DNA from: CAYJIL01 sp964370235
GTDB taxonomy: Bacteria > Bacteroidota > Bacteroidia > Bacteroidales > Rikenellaceae
DNA length: 23,102 nt
Direction of reading: 5' to 3'
NCBI GenBank assembly: GCA_964370235.1
Contig: CAYJIL010000034.1
Span: 1-23,102 of the forward strand
Below, one piece after another: positions 1 to 6,436 of this stretch (positions within the stretch are counted from its first letter, which is position 1; every line of letters begins with the position of its first letter). A model generated the notes under the pieces. That model was not told the DNA's origin. It searched no databases and worked only from the letters and a program-made list of their open reading frames with translations. The position numbers and the translations under genes were made by a program.

Positions 1-1529
1 GCGCGAGTATCATCTGTATATTTTGTTGCCTTTACCCAGTCGCTAGCAGTGTAATTGCCACTTAGCCTTTTTTTTATTGCCGCCATTAGATCTCCTCCTT
101 CGCCCTGTGACCACAAATCGCCCACTTCGTATGGTGGCGATGGGGTAGTAACAAATACTCGGCGTTTGCCATCGGCGGTGTCTTTGGCCTGCGATGCAAT
201 GAGTAGTGCCTTTGAGGTGGCTGTGTCGGCTATCTCTACCCAGCTATATGTCTCTGCTGTTTTGCTCCATCGCCACGATATGCCGCTAATGCTCGATGTG
301 AATGTGTCGCCCAAATGTGCTTCTTTTTCACTATCGCTTTGCCATTGCGAGGCAGGGTAGTTGCTCAGCGATGGTGTGTAGTCATAAAAGTATGACTCTA
401 TCTGCCCATCTATCTGTCGTTGTAAAAGAACAAGCTCCTCTTGTAGTGCACCATCAATGTAATCTCGGGTTTGTGATAGTAGCCTAGCATTATCGGCAGC
501 ATCTTTTTGTGCTTGCTCAATATCGCCCGACACGCTCCCCCATTCCTCTAAATTACCTAGTCCGCTCGATCCACTTCCCACCACTATTTTGCCCTCTAAA
601 AACACGTTCGATGACCACAAGCCAAAACCACTTGCACCTTCAATATCGCCTAGCCATCCAAATACCGCAACTTGTTTATTGGCAATTGTTTTGCTATTTA
701 CACCATGGTATAGTTCGATGCGTGGCTTGCCATCATCCACTGCGCTCATATAAATGAGGCTCTGTCTTGTGCCTATATACCTATTACCCATTTGCACTAG
801 CTCATCGCCCACTTTGGGCAAACTGCTATCGCTAAATTGACTTTTGGCAATAATAATGGTATTGCCCTCTACCTTTTCGACTTCGACCCAATAGCCATTT
901 ACACCGCTGCCCGTAAAACTTTGCGAACGCACCAAATCGCCCGCCATAAATGGATTCTGCTCTTGGTCGGTGGTTATGATATAGCGAGTAAGGCTCTCTT
1001 CTATGAGTTCGATTTTTCCGCTAGCTTGTGAAATTACTAGTGCACCTTTTACGGCTCTTAGCTTTTCGATGATAAGTTCCATAACTCGCATTACGCCACG
1101 CACCGTAAGGTTGTCTACTTGGGCATGAGCAGTGCCATCCTCGTTACTGCTCACCCAAAATCCATTACCCAGCATGCCTTGGCTGCTACCTCGCAGCATT
1201 AAGTCGCCACCATATACAATGCTTTGGCTCTCGGTTGTGCCATCGACCCGAAGCTGGCCTCCAACGTGCAGATTGCTAGTAGCAAAATCCTGAAAGATAT
1301 TACCTCCTTTTAGGGCAAAGTAGTCGATTACCTCTTGTGATAACATCTCTAGTGTAACATTATCTACTGTCCCCGATCCCGAACCCGAAACAGCTCTCAC
1401 AATATTATTACCATTAGATATAACCACCACCCTAGGTCGAGTGATTGAACAGTTAACAAGCTCTGAGCTTGCCACTGTTGTTTTGCACACCTCGAAGGGT
1501 GCTCTCGATATGGTTATGCGTGCTATCAT
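1..1529 (-). CDS. Phage tail/fibre-type structural protein (partial, C-terminus outside window)
   Basis: The minus-strand frame is open for 509 codons from the ATG at 1529 to the window edge, so the C-terminus is missing. The start overlaps the stop of the upstream gene by four bases (ATGA), which supports it and suggests translational coupling. The protein looks like the large tail or host-contact proteins of Bacteroidota phages. It has a short leading domain, a beta-rich middle with GDLVR, NGYWVE and GDELVQMGN segments followed by a block ending in GLWSSNVFLEGKIVVG, then a predicted helical stretch (about residues 345-385). Near the edge is a VGDLWSQG segment followed by a SGNYTASDWVKATKYT segment, a motif common in phage minor structural proteins. 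No signal peptide is seen. As last gene of the capsid operon it is probably an adhesin or baseplate/fibre component. The tail role is inferred from motif memory and gene order, not from a search. Confidence 0.7.
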   Translation of the reverse strand, partial: MIARITISRAPFEVCKTTVASSELVNCSITRPRVVVISNGNNIVRAVSGSGSGTVDNVTLEMLSQEVIDYFALKGGNIFQDFATSNLHVGGQLRVDGTTESQSIVYGGDLMLRGSSQGMLGNGFWVSSNEDGTAHAQVDNLTVRGVMRVMELIIEKLRAVKGALVISQASGKIELIEESLTRYIITTDQEQNPFMAGDLVRSQSFTGSGVNGYWVEVEKVEGNTIIIAKSQFSDSSLPKVGDELVQMGNRYIGTRQSLIYMSAVDDGKPRIELYHGVNSKTIANKQVAVFGWLGDIEGASGFGLWSSNVFLEGKIVVGSGSSGLGNLEEWGSVSGDIEQAQKDAADNARLLSQTRDYIDGALQEELVLLQRQIDGQIESYFYDYTPSLSNYPASQWQSDSEKEAHLGDTFTSSISGISWRWSKTAETYSWVEIADTATSKALLIASQAKDTADGKRRVFVTTPSPPYEVGDLWSQGEGGDLMAAIKKRLSGNYTASDWVKATKYTDDTR

Positions 1530-1876
1530 AGTTGCGAAATTTTAGAATTAGCAATTACTATCCCGGGCGATATAACCTTAATCATTGTTAGCTCCTCTTG
1601 GTCGATAATCTTAATCTCGATTGTGAGATCACCCTCCTCTAGCTCTTTGGTAATGTATGATGGTATAAGTAGTTTTTGGCTTACATCATCCTTTGTTGTG
1701 ATGAGCAAATCTTTGCCCTCTTTCGAAGATGCCGTAACTATGCGTCCCTCTTCGCTGGTGTATATTAGCATTTCGATAGTGTGTTCTGTAACTACTACCT
1801 TTTGGGTCATTGCCTCGTCCTCGAATATATCTATGGCAAGTGAAATATCCTCGCCTTTGTAAAAGTAATCTGCCAT
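1526..1876 (-). CDS. Small phage structural protein, possibly baseplate-like beta-sandwich
   Basis: The product is 116 residues, acidic, and predicted almost entirely beta strand, with no signal peptide or membrane segment. It opens with MADYFYKGEDISLAIDIF, a pattern that recalls the N-terminal domains of small baseplate or fibre-attachment proteins in other phages, but I do not recognise a named family with confidence. It lies 14 bp downstream of the 167-residue gene and its TGA overlaps the ATG of the large tail-type gene, so the two are probably made together. A role as adaptor between particle and fibre is inference from position and fold type. An overlapping plus-strand frame is a codon-shadow and was not called. 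Confidence 0.65.
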   Translation of the reverse strand: MADYFYKGEDISLAIDIFEDEAMTQKVVVTEHTIEMLIYTSEEGRIVTASSKEGKDLLITTKDDVSQKLLIPSYITKELEEGDLTIEIKIIDQEELTMIKVISPGIVIANSKISQL

Positions 1877-1890
1877 ATCATATTGGTTTA

Positions 1891-2394
1891 TTAGGTTAGG
1901 TATGTGATGGTGTAGCCTCTTTTGCGTGCAGGAATTACAATCCAGAGTAGTGCTTCGTTAATTGCTACCATTAACGAATCTATGGTCTTGGCACACTTGG
2001 CTAGAGATGTTGAATCGTTTGTGACTGTTGCCCACTCCCTGAGCAAACTTTCGACTATGTAGTTGTTCCATAGCGATTCTAGTATCTCTAGTTCGCTTGC
2101 CGCTATCTCTCTATTGTCGGGTAGGGTAATTGTTATAGAGCATTCGTCATCGTCAACCCTGCTCTCTATGTGTAGCGAGGTGGCTGCAAGAGTCATTTTA
2201 AGATCTAATATCCCTTTGCGAATGGCTGCAAGGGTGAATGGTAAATCGTCACTGGTAACAACATCATAGGTAAAGCCTGTTTCGCCTGCTATGGCTGCTC
2301 CACGGCGGTTATACGAGGAGTGCATAATCACCTGCTCGGTTATATTGGTCACCTGCCACGATGCCAATATCTTACTATCTCTATACTCTATCAT
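1891..2394 (-). CDS. Hypothetical protein in phage virion operon
   Basis: The product is 167 residues and I do not recognise a family. The N-terminal half has mixed strands, including a YNRRGAAIAGETGFTYDV stretch and a two-strand acidic hairpin around DDDECSITITLPDN. The C-terminal half is helical and Trp/Leu-rich (about residues 100-155) and contains AINEALLWIVIPARKR. No signal peptide or convincing transmembrane helix is present. It starts 13 bp after the stop of the preceding minus-strand gene and ends 14 bp before the next, so it is part of one compact operon. Position after a connector-like gene and before the tail-type genes suggests a neck, tail-completion or stopper protein, but this is inference only. 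Confidence 0.6.
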   Translation of the reverse strand: MIEYRDSKILASWQVTNITEQVIMHSSYNRRGAAIAGETGFTYDVVTSDDLPFTLAAIRKGILDLKMTLAATSLHIESRVDDDECSITITLPDNREIAASELEILESLWNNYIVESLLREWATVTNDSTSLAKCAKTIDSLMVAINEALLWIVIPARKRGYTITYLT

Positions 2395-2407
2395 TTTGGT
2401 TTGAGTT

Positions 2408-2848
2408 TTAGTATAATGAATATTTGCGCCTCACTCTTTTGTTGAGGTGCGAAACGCTCTTTAGTGTAGTAAGTATTTCGGCCTCATACCATAGTTGGTT
2501 TTGCCCCGTTAATCGCCACCAGCTAATGGCTATTAGCCGCTCTAGTGTAAGCTCTATTTTTTGTGCTACCTCTTCGCCATGCTTTTTGTCACGACACTCG
2601 ATGCAGTATCTTAGCGTAGTGTCGCTAGGCATGTCGCCCTCGTCTATGAGCGTAGCGCTAATTGTCGAACGCACCTTGGCATCGGCCTCTAGGGCTTGAT
2701 TATCTACCCAGTTGCGATCTCGGTGAGTAATATACCTGCGCTTTACCCCCTCTAGGGCTAGCCTGCCTTGTGCTTCTGCTGTTCGCAAGGTGATCTGTGA
2801 TGCACCTCTTAACAGCGACTCAACTTCAATCTCTATCCTTGCTCTCAT
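2408..2848 (-). CDS. Hypothetical protein in phage virion operon
   Basis: The frame could begin at 3010, but that would run far into the upstream gene. The ATG at 2848, 11 bp after the upstream stop, gives a 146-residue product starting MRARIEIEVESLLRGASQ and is chosen here. The product is basic, mostly helical, with a strand-rich middle (about residues 55-85) containing STISATLIDEGDMPSDTTLR, two tryptophans in AISWWRL and a strongly basic C-terminus (NKRVRRKYSLY). No family is recognised. Size, basic charge and position between the connector-like gene and the tail-type genes fit a head-completion or neck protein, though nothing in the sequence proves it. Confidence 0.6.
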   Translation of the reverse strand: MRARIEIEVESLLRGASQITLRTAEAQGRLALEGVKRRYITHRDRNWVDNQALEADAKVRSTISATLIDEGDMPSDTTLRYCIECRDKKHGEEVAQKIELTLERLIAISWWRLTGQNQLWYEAEILTTLKSVSHLNKRVRRKYSLY

Positions 2849-2859
2849 TTTTTGTGGTT

Positions 2860-3447
2860 TTATAGGTTCGAAATAATAATTTGGGCTTGCTCCCACGCCT
2901 TGGCAGCCTCGGACTCCTCTCTCATTATTGTGAGTGCTTTTGAAGCAGCAATCCAGCACATTGGTTCTACCAAATTTGTGGGGAAAAGCTCGCCCGCTTC
3001 GATACGACATACTGCCTTTGCTTTCTCTATTTGTGCCTCTGTTTGCGATGCAATCGAGTAGTATATCAGCTCTTGTGACTCTATCACCACCACTGGTCTT
3101 GCTGGAGTACCTCGTGTATATTGGTTGAGTTGCAAGGGGTAGAGCGTGCTGCTACGATCTATCACTACGGGGCTATCGCTCACCCACGATGCCATCTTAA
3201 AATTGGCTAGCTTAATAAAACCATCGGGTAAAATGACTCTTCCCGTTCCGTTGGGCTCGACGTTAACTCGATTGTTTCGAAAGTCGATTAGCATACCAAT
3301 GGCTCGCACAGGAGCAAGGCGCAAAGTAAGATCGGCAGCCTCGTCCATTACTGCCTCAATTGGGTAATTGAGTACATCTAACATTTGTGGCGAAGATATT
3401 TCGTCTATAAGAGTCAAAATCCTCTCTTTAATCTTATCCCTTGTCAT
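2860..3447 (-). CDS. Putative head-tail connector (adaptor) protein
   Basis: The frame extends upstream to 3531, but the ATG at 3447 overlaps the preceding gene by only 14 bp and gives a natural start, MTRDKIKERILTLIDE; it is chosen for a 195-residue product. The layout resembles a group of connector proteins common in gut Bacteroidota phages: an N-terminal helix pair, then VILPDGFIKLANFKMASW, a LQLNQYTRGTPARPVV segment, a strand with YYSIAS, and a C-terminal helical part with AASKALTIMREESEAAKAWEQA. That resemblance is from pattern memory. Its place two genes after the capsid gene agrees with a head-tail adaptor. There is no membrane segment or enzymatic motif. A minor head protein is the main alternative. 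Confidence 0.6.
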   Translation of the reverse strand: MTRDKIKERILTLIDEISSPQMLDVLNYPIEAVMDEAADLTLRLAPVRAIGMLIDFRNNRVNVEPNGTGRVILPDGFIKLANFKMASWVSDSPVVIDRSSTLYPLQLNQYTRGTPARPVVVIESQELIYYSIASQTEAQIEKAKAVCRIEAGELFPTNLVEPMCWIAASKALTIMREESEAAKAWEQAQIIISNL

Positions 3448-3691
3448 CGTTTTGTGGTTTTGGAGTTTGTGGGCTTGCTTTTTTTGTGCGAATTTTATGT
3501 GCAAGAATAAACTCCTTGCCATATTGTGCATCGCTCTCTATTGCCTTTTGTAGCATGGTATTTTCGGTAGAGAATGTGCCTGTTGGGTACCTTGAATCTC
3601 TCTGTCGAAACTCAATAACGCCACATCTACCGCCTACATCTACCTCTGTTACTAGGCGTCGGTAGTTGAGTGCTCTATATACTTTTATCAT
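3434..3691 (-). CDS. Small protein between capsid and connector genes
   Basis: The product is 85 residues, starting MIKVYRALNYRRLVTEVDVGG. The first half is strand-rich (IEFRQRDSRYPTGTFST), followed by a helix (TMLQKAIESDAQYGKEF) and a Lys/Pro/Asn-rich tail. Small proteins with this layout occur directly downstream of capsid genes in Bacteroidota phages, but I cannot name a family or function. It starts 61 bp after the capsid stop, with a hairpin in the gap, and overlaps the next gene by 14 bp. A small minor virion or connector component is the likeliest role by position. Confidence 0.6.
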   Translation of the reverse strand: MIKVYRALNYRRLVTEVDVGGRCGVIEFRQRDSRYPTGTFSTENTMLQKAIESDAQYGKEFILAHKIRTKKASPQTPKPQNDDKG

Positions 3692-3708
3692 CTCTTATGT
3701 TTTGCTAA

Positions 3709-3735
3709 AAGGGGAGAGAACGTAGCCCTCCCCTT
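3709..3735 (-). terminator. Terminator/attenuator hairpin after the capsid gene
   Basis: AAGGGGAG (3709-3716) and CTCCCCTT (3728-3735) form an 8 bp stem with an 11-base loop. Read on the minus strand the stem is followed by TTTTAG, a short U tract. It sits in the 61 bp gap between the capsid stop and the next start, where a partial terminator would leave the capsid message more abundant than the downstream mRNA. The hairpin is seen directly; its strength is inferred. Confidence 0.6.
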
Positions 3736-3752
3736 GGGTTTGTTACTATTTG

Positions 3753-5174
3753 TTATGCTTTGGGCTTAATGATTGCATGACAATCGGGGTGTCTGAGCGT
3801 AAGTGCCGATACCTCTTGTAGCACCTTTGCATTTGCATTGCGTTGTCCCGATCTGCGTAGATCGAGATCTGTTGCGCTCAGTGGCACAAACTCGTGTTTG
3901 ATAACGTGCTCTAGGTCTAGGATTAGTCCGTAGTCCTCCCAGCCAGCCTCTCTAAACAGAGGAGCTAACACAATATCAAGAGTGCCAAAATAGCTATGCA
4001 CCTTTCTAATATCTACGCCTAGGTGTGCATCCTTCTCTACTGCGCTCATGTTTTTGGTGAAATCCTCAACCTCGCTTAGCGACTTAATAAGCCCTGAGCC
4101 TGCAAATAAAATTCGATTTGTCGAGCCATTGTTTCCATCGAACACCTCTTTTAGCCAGCCATTATATTGCGATGTCGTAACCGAACGATCGCCTGCGGTT
4201 GTGGTGCCATAGGTGAGCACATTCTCAATATCTCGTGTGATACCACGAGTAAATAGTGTGCGGTCGTTACCTACGGTGTGTTCGCCCTCTTGCCCAAAGA
4301 GCATCGATAGTTCCATCTCCATTTTCATAGACATGATATTTACCTGCTCATAGTTGCTAAAACCCCAATTGGCTTGTTTGTGAGAGATTTTGTTAAATGT
4401 ACTCTCCTCGATTTGCGCCATAAAGTTTTGGCAATATTGGTGTGATAGTGCAGGGTATATTGCAAATGGCTCGGTGGTGATTGATAGCTCGCTTTTGGCT
4501 TGGCCCATGCGTATTAGCTCGGTATCTGCCATAAACGTAGGGATAATGTACTTGCCACTAGCAGCACCGCTACCTTTTACTCCACCAATAGGGATGAGCT
4601 TTAGCACTGCACCATTCTTGGCTTCGACATAAAACATAACATCTGCACTGTGTGTGTCTGCCGCTCCCATTTGTGCATCACCCAAAGTGCCCGGCAGCTT
4701 TAAGTCTCGCATAAGCAGAGTGTCGTTCTCTCGCCATATATCGGCAGAGAGCACCTGTACATAGATATATAGCTTTTGGTCGCTTGTAGACGCTACGTTA
4801 GACGAAGTGGGGGAGCTGTCGCTAGTTCCTGCTCCTCGCACAGCACTATCGAGCATATCTCGCATGCTCTTATATGATGCTTGGTAGTAGCCAATTTTTT
4901 GTGATGTTGCTCTTTGTCTCTTGCCAGCACTACGCATGATTGTGTCCATTGGTGTGCGTGAAGGCAACATTTTGATAACCGAATCACAAATATCCTCCTG
5001 TATCATTTCGGGCGAATTTTCATCGCTGCCATAGGTTGTTACCGTCGAAGAGGTTGGAACACCCGTTATTGCCATTGCCGAAATGATAGCTGTTTGCAAA
5101 CCAAAAAAATGGTCGATTATAAGTGCTGCTGCCATAGCAAACATGGCAACTATATAAATTCGTTTATTAGTCAT
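3753..5174 (-). CDS. Phage major capsid protein (SU10/DUF5309-like)
   Basis: The product is 473 residues. It matches the pattern I know for major capsid proteins of gut Bacteroidota phages: an N-terminal MLPSRTPMDTIMRS segment, SDQKLYIYVQ, a TELIRMGQAKSEL stretch, YCQNFMAQIEESTF, MEMELSMLFG, RGITRDIENVLTYG, NRILFAGSGLI and a C-terminal SYFGTLDIVLAPLF... RRSGQRNANAKVLQEVSALTLRHP. The FG-strand-LAP and E-L-R-HP tail agrees with HK97-fold proteins of the SU10/DUF5309 group. Residues about 6-20 and 24-37 are unusually hydrophobic for a capsid subunit and look like a membrane segment. Initiation at Met34 would omit them, but the upstream ATG has an equally acceptable A-rich leader. The gene follows the putative scaffold, the usual order. 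It is followed by a hairpin that may limit downstream transcription. No prohead protease is encoded nearby. Confidence 0.8.
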   Translation of the reverse strand: MTNKRIYIVAMFAMAAALIIDHFFGLQTAIISAMAITGVPTSSTVTTYGSDENSPEMIQEDICDSVIKMLPSRTPMDTIMRSAGKRQRATSQKIGYYQASYKSMRDMLDSAVRGAGTSDSSPTSSNVASTSDQKLYIYVQVLSADIWRENDTLLMRDLKLPGTLGDAQMGAADTHSADVMFYVEAKNGAVLKLIPIGGVKGSGAASGKYIIPTFMADTELIRMGQAKSELSITTEPFAIYPALSHQYCQNFMAQIEESTFNKISHKQANWGFSNYEQVNIMSMKMEMELSMLFGQEGEHTVGNDRTLFTRGITRDIENVLTYGTTTAGDRSVTTSQYNGWLKEVFDGNNGSTNRILFAGSGLIKSLSEVEDFTKNMSAVEKDAHLGVDIRKVHSYFGTLDIVLAPLFREAGWEDYGLILDLEHVIKHEFVPLSATDLDLRRSGQRNANAKVLQEVSALTLRHPDCHAIIKPKA

Positions 5175-5301
5175 TATTTCCGATTTTTTAGTGAAATATG
5201 TGCGAAATGAGTCTCTTGCTGTTCTGTTTTGTTGGATTGGGGCGTTTGTGCTTTGTTATGTTGGGCTTCTCTCTTTCATTTTATGTTCTATTTGGGGGTT
5301 A

Positions 5302-6084
5302 TTAATAGTCGCCTGCCATTACTCGTTCGATATATCCCATCTTAACGGTTCTCCCGCTCCCCGAGGGGCTGTTGGTCGATGGTAGCGAATCGTTTACCTT
5401 GCTTGCTCTATCGCTCTCGATTCTTTGGTTGCGACCTTCGATAAGCGATGCCTCTTTTACCTTCTCAACTTCGTTCTCGAAAAACAGCCCTAGCCACAGC
5501 GTCTTTAGTAGCTTGCCATCTATGTAGCTGTTATTTACCGAGTCGATGATCTCTTCGAGAAGATCAAAAAACTCTTCGGCTTGCTGGGCTGTCATTTGCT
5601 GGTTTTCGATAAATCTCTTTAGCTCAACTTTGGTGCACAGATGGTTTCTTTCACATATTTTGCGATGCTCCCTTGCCTCTCGTCTGCGCTGTTGTAGCTC
5701 GGCTAGCGACTCGTTGTATAGTTCGTAGTCCTCGTCTGTGTATAGCGGATCTATTGCCGTAATCTCTGCTTCGTTAAGGGCTACTTTTAGCGGTTTGCCA
5801 GCGGCTATATCTAATATTAGTTTGGCTAAGCGTGGGTCATTTTCAACGATTTGCGACATTGTTTCGTTGTCGGCCTTTAGCTTTAGATACTCTGTGATAA
5901 TGCCTCCAATATCTTCGGTAAATATTTGTGCTACCTCGTCCCAGTTGCTCATCTTGGTGGATGGGTTGAGCTTGCTCACAAGGTCGGCAACACTTTCGAG
6001 AATCACTTGCTGTGGCGATGCTGCCCTTTCTTTGCTTTGATTGTTCTCGCCTAGGGTGGTTTCGGTGTTGAATCTCTTTTCCAT
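5302..6084 (-). CDS. Putative capsid scaffold/assembly protein
   Basis: The frame could begin at 6204, but that start lies upstream of a good minus-strand promoter (about 6122-6154). The ATG at 6084 gives a 260-residue product (MEKRFNTETTLGENNQ) and is chosen. The protein is highly charged and predicted helical, with a probable coiled coil around ELYNESLAELQQRRREAREH (about residues 121-140), a second helical block (150-210) and a flexible Ser/Asn/Pro region before a short basic C-terminus with GRTVKMGYIERV. Position immediately before the capsid gene, acidic helical body and basic tail fit a phage scaffold protein; sequence alone does not identify a named family. A gap of 127 bp separates it from the capsid gene. 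It is the first gene of the transcript, so portal and terminase are not upstream. Confidence 0.55.
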   Translation of the reverse strand: MEKRFNTETTLGENNQSKERAASPQQVILESVADLVSKLNPSTKMSNWDEVAQIFTEDIGGIITEYLKLKADNETMSQIVENDPRLAKLILDIAAGKPLKVALNEAEITAIDPLYTDEDYELYNESLAELQQRRREAREHRKICERNHLCTKVELKRFIENQQMTAQQAEEFFDLLEEIIDSVNNSYIDGKLLKTLWLGLFFENEVEKVKEASLIEGRNQRIESDRASKVNDSLPSTNSPSGSGRTVKMGYIERVMAGDY

Positions 6085-6104
6085 TTTGATAAATTTTAGG
6101 TTTG

Positions 6105-6128
6105 ATATTTGAATTGTATTACAAATAT
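6105..6128. promoter_or_regulatory. Inverted repeat over the phage-operon promoter, candidate operator
   Basis: ATATTTG (6105-6111) and CAAATAT (6122-6128) are perfect inverted 7-mers separated by 10 bases. The right arm coincides with the minus-strand -7 box and the left arm lies at about the transcription start, so a bound dimer would block the promoter. The repeat is seen directly; a repressor site is inference, and AT-rich 7-mers can arise by chance. Confidence 0.35.
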
Positions 6129-6154
6129 ATGCAATGCGATAGCCCTTTGTCAAG
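6122..6154 (-). promoter_or_regulatory. Bacteroidota-type promoter for the phage virion operon
   Basis: On the minus strand TATATTTG (complement of 6122-6129) matches the TAnnTTTG -7 consensus. A TTG (complement of 6151-6153) lies 21 bp further upstream, in the -33 position. Transcription would begin near 6115, about 30 bases before the ATG at 6084, which supports that start over the one at 6204. Confidence 0.55.
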
Positions 6155-6342
6155 CGGTTTGTGGGGCTATTGGTACAATCAATTATATTGTGTCTAAAGT
6201 GCACTAGATCATAGGTTGTTGATATTTAGAAGATTGCCATTGTGTTCTTGTCGATTGTGTTTGTGCCCCATTTTACCGACAACTATTTTTGTTTGATAAT
6301 TGTTATTTACACCTAGCGTGTATATCATGTATTTTTGCATAA

Positions 6343-6374
6343 TTTGTAAAAGTGCCTAAAGTGATTTATCTTTG
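6343..6374 (+). promoter_or_regulatory. Bacteroidota-type promoter for valS
   Basis: TTTG (6343-6346) and TATCTTTG (6367-6374) are separated by 20 bp, the spacing expected for the -33 and -7 boxes of the Bacteroidota primary sigma factor. Transcription would start near 6381, giving a leader of about 55 bases before the ATG at 6437 that contains the hairpin at 6388-6402. The rest of the 6085-6436 interval shows no coding frame. Confidence 0.65.
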
Positions 6375-6387
6375 TTTGCCTTACTAT

Positions 6388-6402
6388 CTCCCCTTTGGGG
6401 AG
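6388..6402 (+). promoter_or_regulatory. GC-rich hairpin in the valS leader
   Basis: CTCCCC-TTT-GGGGAG is a perfect 6 bp stem with a 3-base loop, extended by ACTA (6383-6386) and TAGT (6402-6405, sharing one edge base) around a bulge. It falls just after the predicted transcription start. It has no U tract, so it is not a normal terminator; mRNA stabilisation or leader control are possibilities. Confidence 0.4.
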
Positions 6403-6436
6403 TAGTGTGAATTTTAAGATTAAAATAAGAGATAAG

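Noticed and set aside
55..1031. Several plus-strand frames of 60-101 codons across the left edge
   Set aside because: They lie opposite one continuous 509-codon minus-strand frame with phage tail-like motifs, and their translations are low-complexity shadows with no recognisable domain.
5191..5385. Plus-strand 64-codon frame with a hydrophobic, membrane-like translation
   Set aside because: It spans the scaffold-capsid spacer and enters the end of the putative scaffold gene on the other strand; no promoter or homologous pattern supports it.
6085..6204. Longer start for the putative scaffold protein at 6204
   Set aside because: It would begin upstream of the predicted promoter and add 40 residues of low-quality sequence; the ATG at 6084 follows the promoter closely.
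6395..6436. TTG start for valS
   Set aside because: It lies inside the leader hairpin and adds residues absent from typical ValRS proteins; the ATG at 6437 gives the normal N-terminus.
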